In this document: positions 63,537 through 64,000 of the stretch, piece after piece
How the letters are laid out: each line of letters starts with the position of its first letter
Position numbering within the stretch: position 1 is the stretch's first letter
Assembly: GCF_900089455.2 (NCBI RefSeq)
Contig: NZ_LT907988.1
Coordinates: 1,116,001-1,180,000 of the forward strand
Length of the DNA: 64,000 nucleotides
Direction: 5' to 3'
Source of the DNA: Orrella dioscoreae
Lineage (GTDB): Bacteria > Pseudomonadota > Gammaproteobacteria > Burkholderiales > Burkholderiaceae_B
Position numbers and translations under genes: made by a program
Notes under the pieces: model-generated
The model's database searches: none
Told to the model about the DNA's origin: nothing
What the model saw: only the letters and a program-made list of their open reading frames with translations

Positions 63537-64000
63537 TCAGGGCTCGAGGCCGTGATACTTGCGGCCCAGGGCGACCGTGGCTTCGAACATGCCGGTCTTG
63601 TTGCCACAGTCATAACGCGTGCCCTCATAGCGGTGCGCAAAGACGGGGCGGTGCTGCATGAGCGAGGCAATGCCGTCGGTCAGCTGGATCTCGTTGCCGG
63701 CGCCGGGACGCGTGGCGCGCAGATGGCCGAAGATTTCCGCATCCAGCACATAGCGGCCCACCACGGCCAGCGTGGACGGCGCCTGCTCGGGGTCGGGCTT
63801 TTCCACGATGGCGCTGACGCGCTCGGTGCGGCTGTCCAGCGGGGTGGTGGCCACGATGCCGTACTTCTTCGTGTCGGCGCGCGGCACGTCCTGCACGCCC
63901 AGCACGCTGCCCTGGTGCGCCAGCGCGGCGTCTATCAACTGGGCCAGCGCGGGGCGGCTGGAGTCGATCAGGTCGTCGGCCAGCAGCACGGCGAAGGGCT
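63537..64000 (-). CDS. galU: UTP-glucose-1-phosphate uridylyltransferase, N-terminal part beyond window
   Basis: The visible ~150 C-terminal residues are Gal[65 protein letters not shown] and [17 protein letters not shown]. GalU makes UDP-glucose for polysaccharides and LPS. The frame stays open to the window edge, and the family needs about 140 more N-terminal residues. Confidence 0.92.
   Translation of the reverse strand, partial: PFAVLLADDLIDSSRPALAQLIDAALAHQGSVLGVQDVPRADTKKYGIVATTPLDSRTERVSAIVEKPDPEQAPSTLAVVGRYVLDAEIFGHLRATRPGAGNEIQLTDGIASLMQHRPVFAHRYEGTRYDCGNKTGMFEATVALGRKYHGLEP

Overview
GC-rich chromosomal DNA of a betaproteobacterium, most likely of the Alcaligenaceae (Bordetella/Achromobacter type). 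The reasons are the overall gene set, a Bug-family solute receptor beside a LysR gene, an NDUFA9-like epimerase beside purM/hda, class I fumarase, and the lptD-surA-ksgA block divergent from amgK-murU. The assignment rests on gene content alone. There is no prophage, CRISPR array, transposase gene, tRNA or rRNA. Almost all of the window is core chromosome; its accessory parts are small.

Layout. 0-1.3 kb: end of efeO (iron uptake) facing a TetR gene. 1.4-7.5 kb: a complete RND efflux operon (adaptor, pump, outer-membrane channel) divergent from that TetR gene, with a good palindromic operator between them. 7.8-12.4 kb: a terminal-oxidase cluster with a HemJ/CopD-like protein, a DUF2231 protein, CoxB, a fused CoxA-CoxC and a small membrane protein. 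12.4-15.9 kb: a 64-bp palindromic element, an M23 peptidase, an S9 peptidase and a DUF6776 protein. 16-22.7 kb: peptidoglycan recycling (amgK-murU) divergent from outer-membrane biogenesis (lptD-surA-ksgA). 22.8-29.4 kb: glycerate kinase, pyruvate kinase, a fused SpmA/SpmB-type membrane protein and a FadE-type acyl-CoA dehydrogenase.

29.4-30.4 kb is the strangest stretch. It is about 950 bp of non-coding DNA made of two inverted copies of a repeat of about 410 bp. Each copy carries a 23-bp tandem array, a 116-bp nearly identical core and two hairpins of one design; one of the hairpins shows compensatory changes between the copies.

30.5-34.7 kb: glyoxalase I, a Nudix hydrolase and a nitric-oxide detoxification operon (quinol-type norB plus a hemerythrin) behind three GGT-N7-ACC NorR-type boxes and a sigma-54 promoter. 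34.7-40.8 kb: a methyltransferase and a translationally coupled operon glyQ-glyS-gmhB-plsC-metallopeptidase. 41-48.8 kb: fumarase, a chemoreceptor, folK-pcnB-HAD-hda, and divergent purM. 49-55.9 kb: NDUFA9-like protein, dusB-fis-purH-ruvC-ruvA, a UbiH-type hydroxylase and a TM2-like protein. 56-64 kb: an orphan MgtC-C-terminal-type protein behind a long leader, CtaG, a small AceE-N-terminus-like protein, ACC deaminase with its Lrp-type regulator, a LysR/M20/Bug catabolic cluster with paired palindromic operators, and the end of galU.

Functionally the window combines housekeeping (translation, purines, recombination, envelope assembly) with stress and niche functions (drug efflux, NO reduction, ACC degradation, alternative oxidase). 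Many genes overlap by ATGA, which indicates translational coupling.
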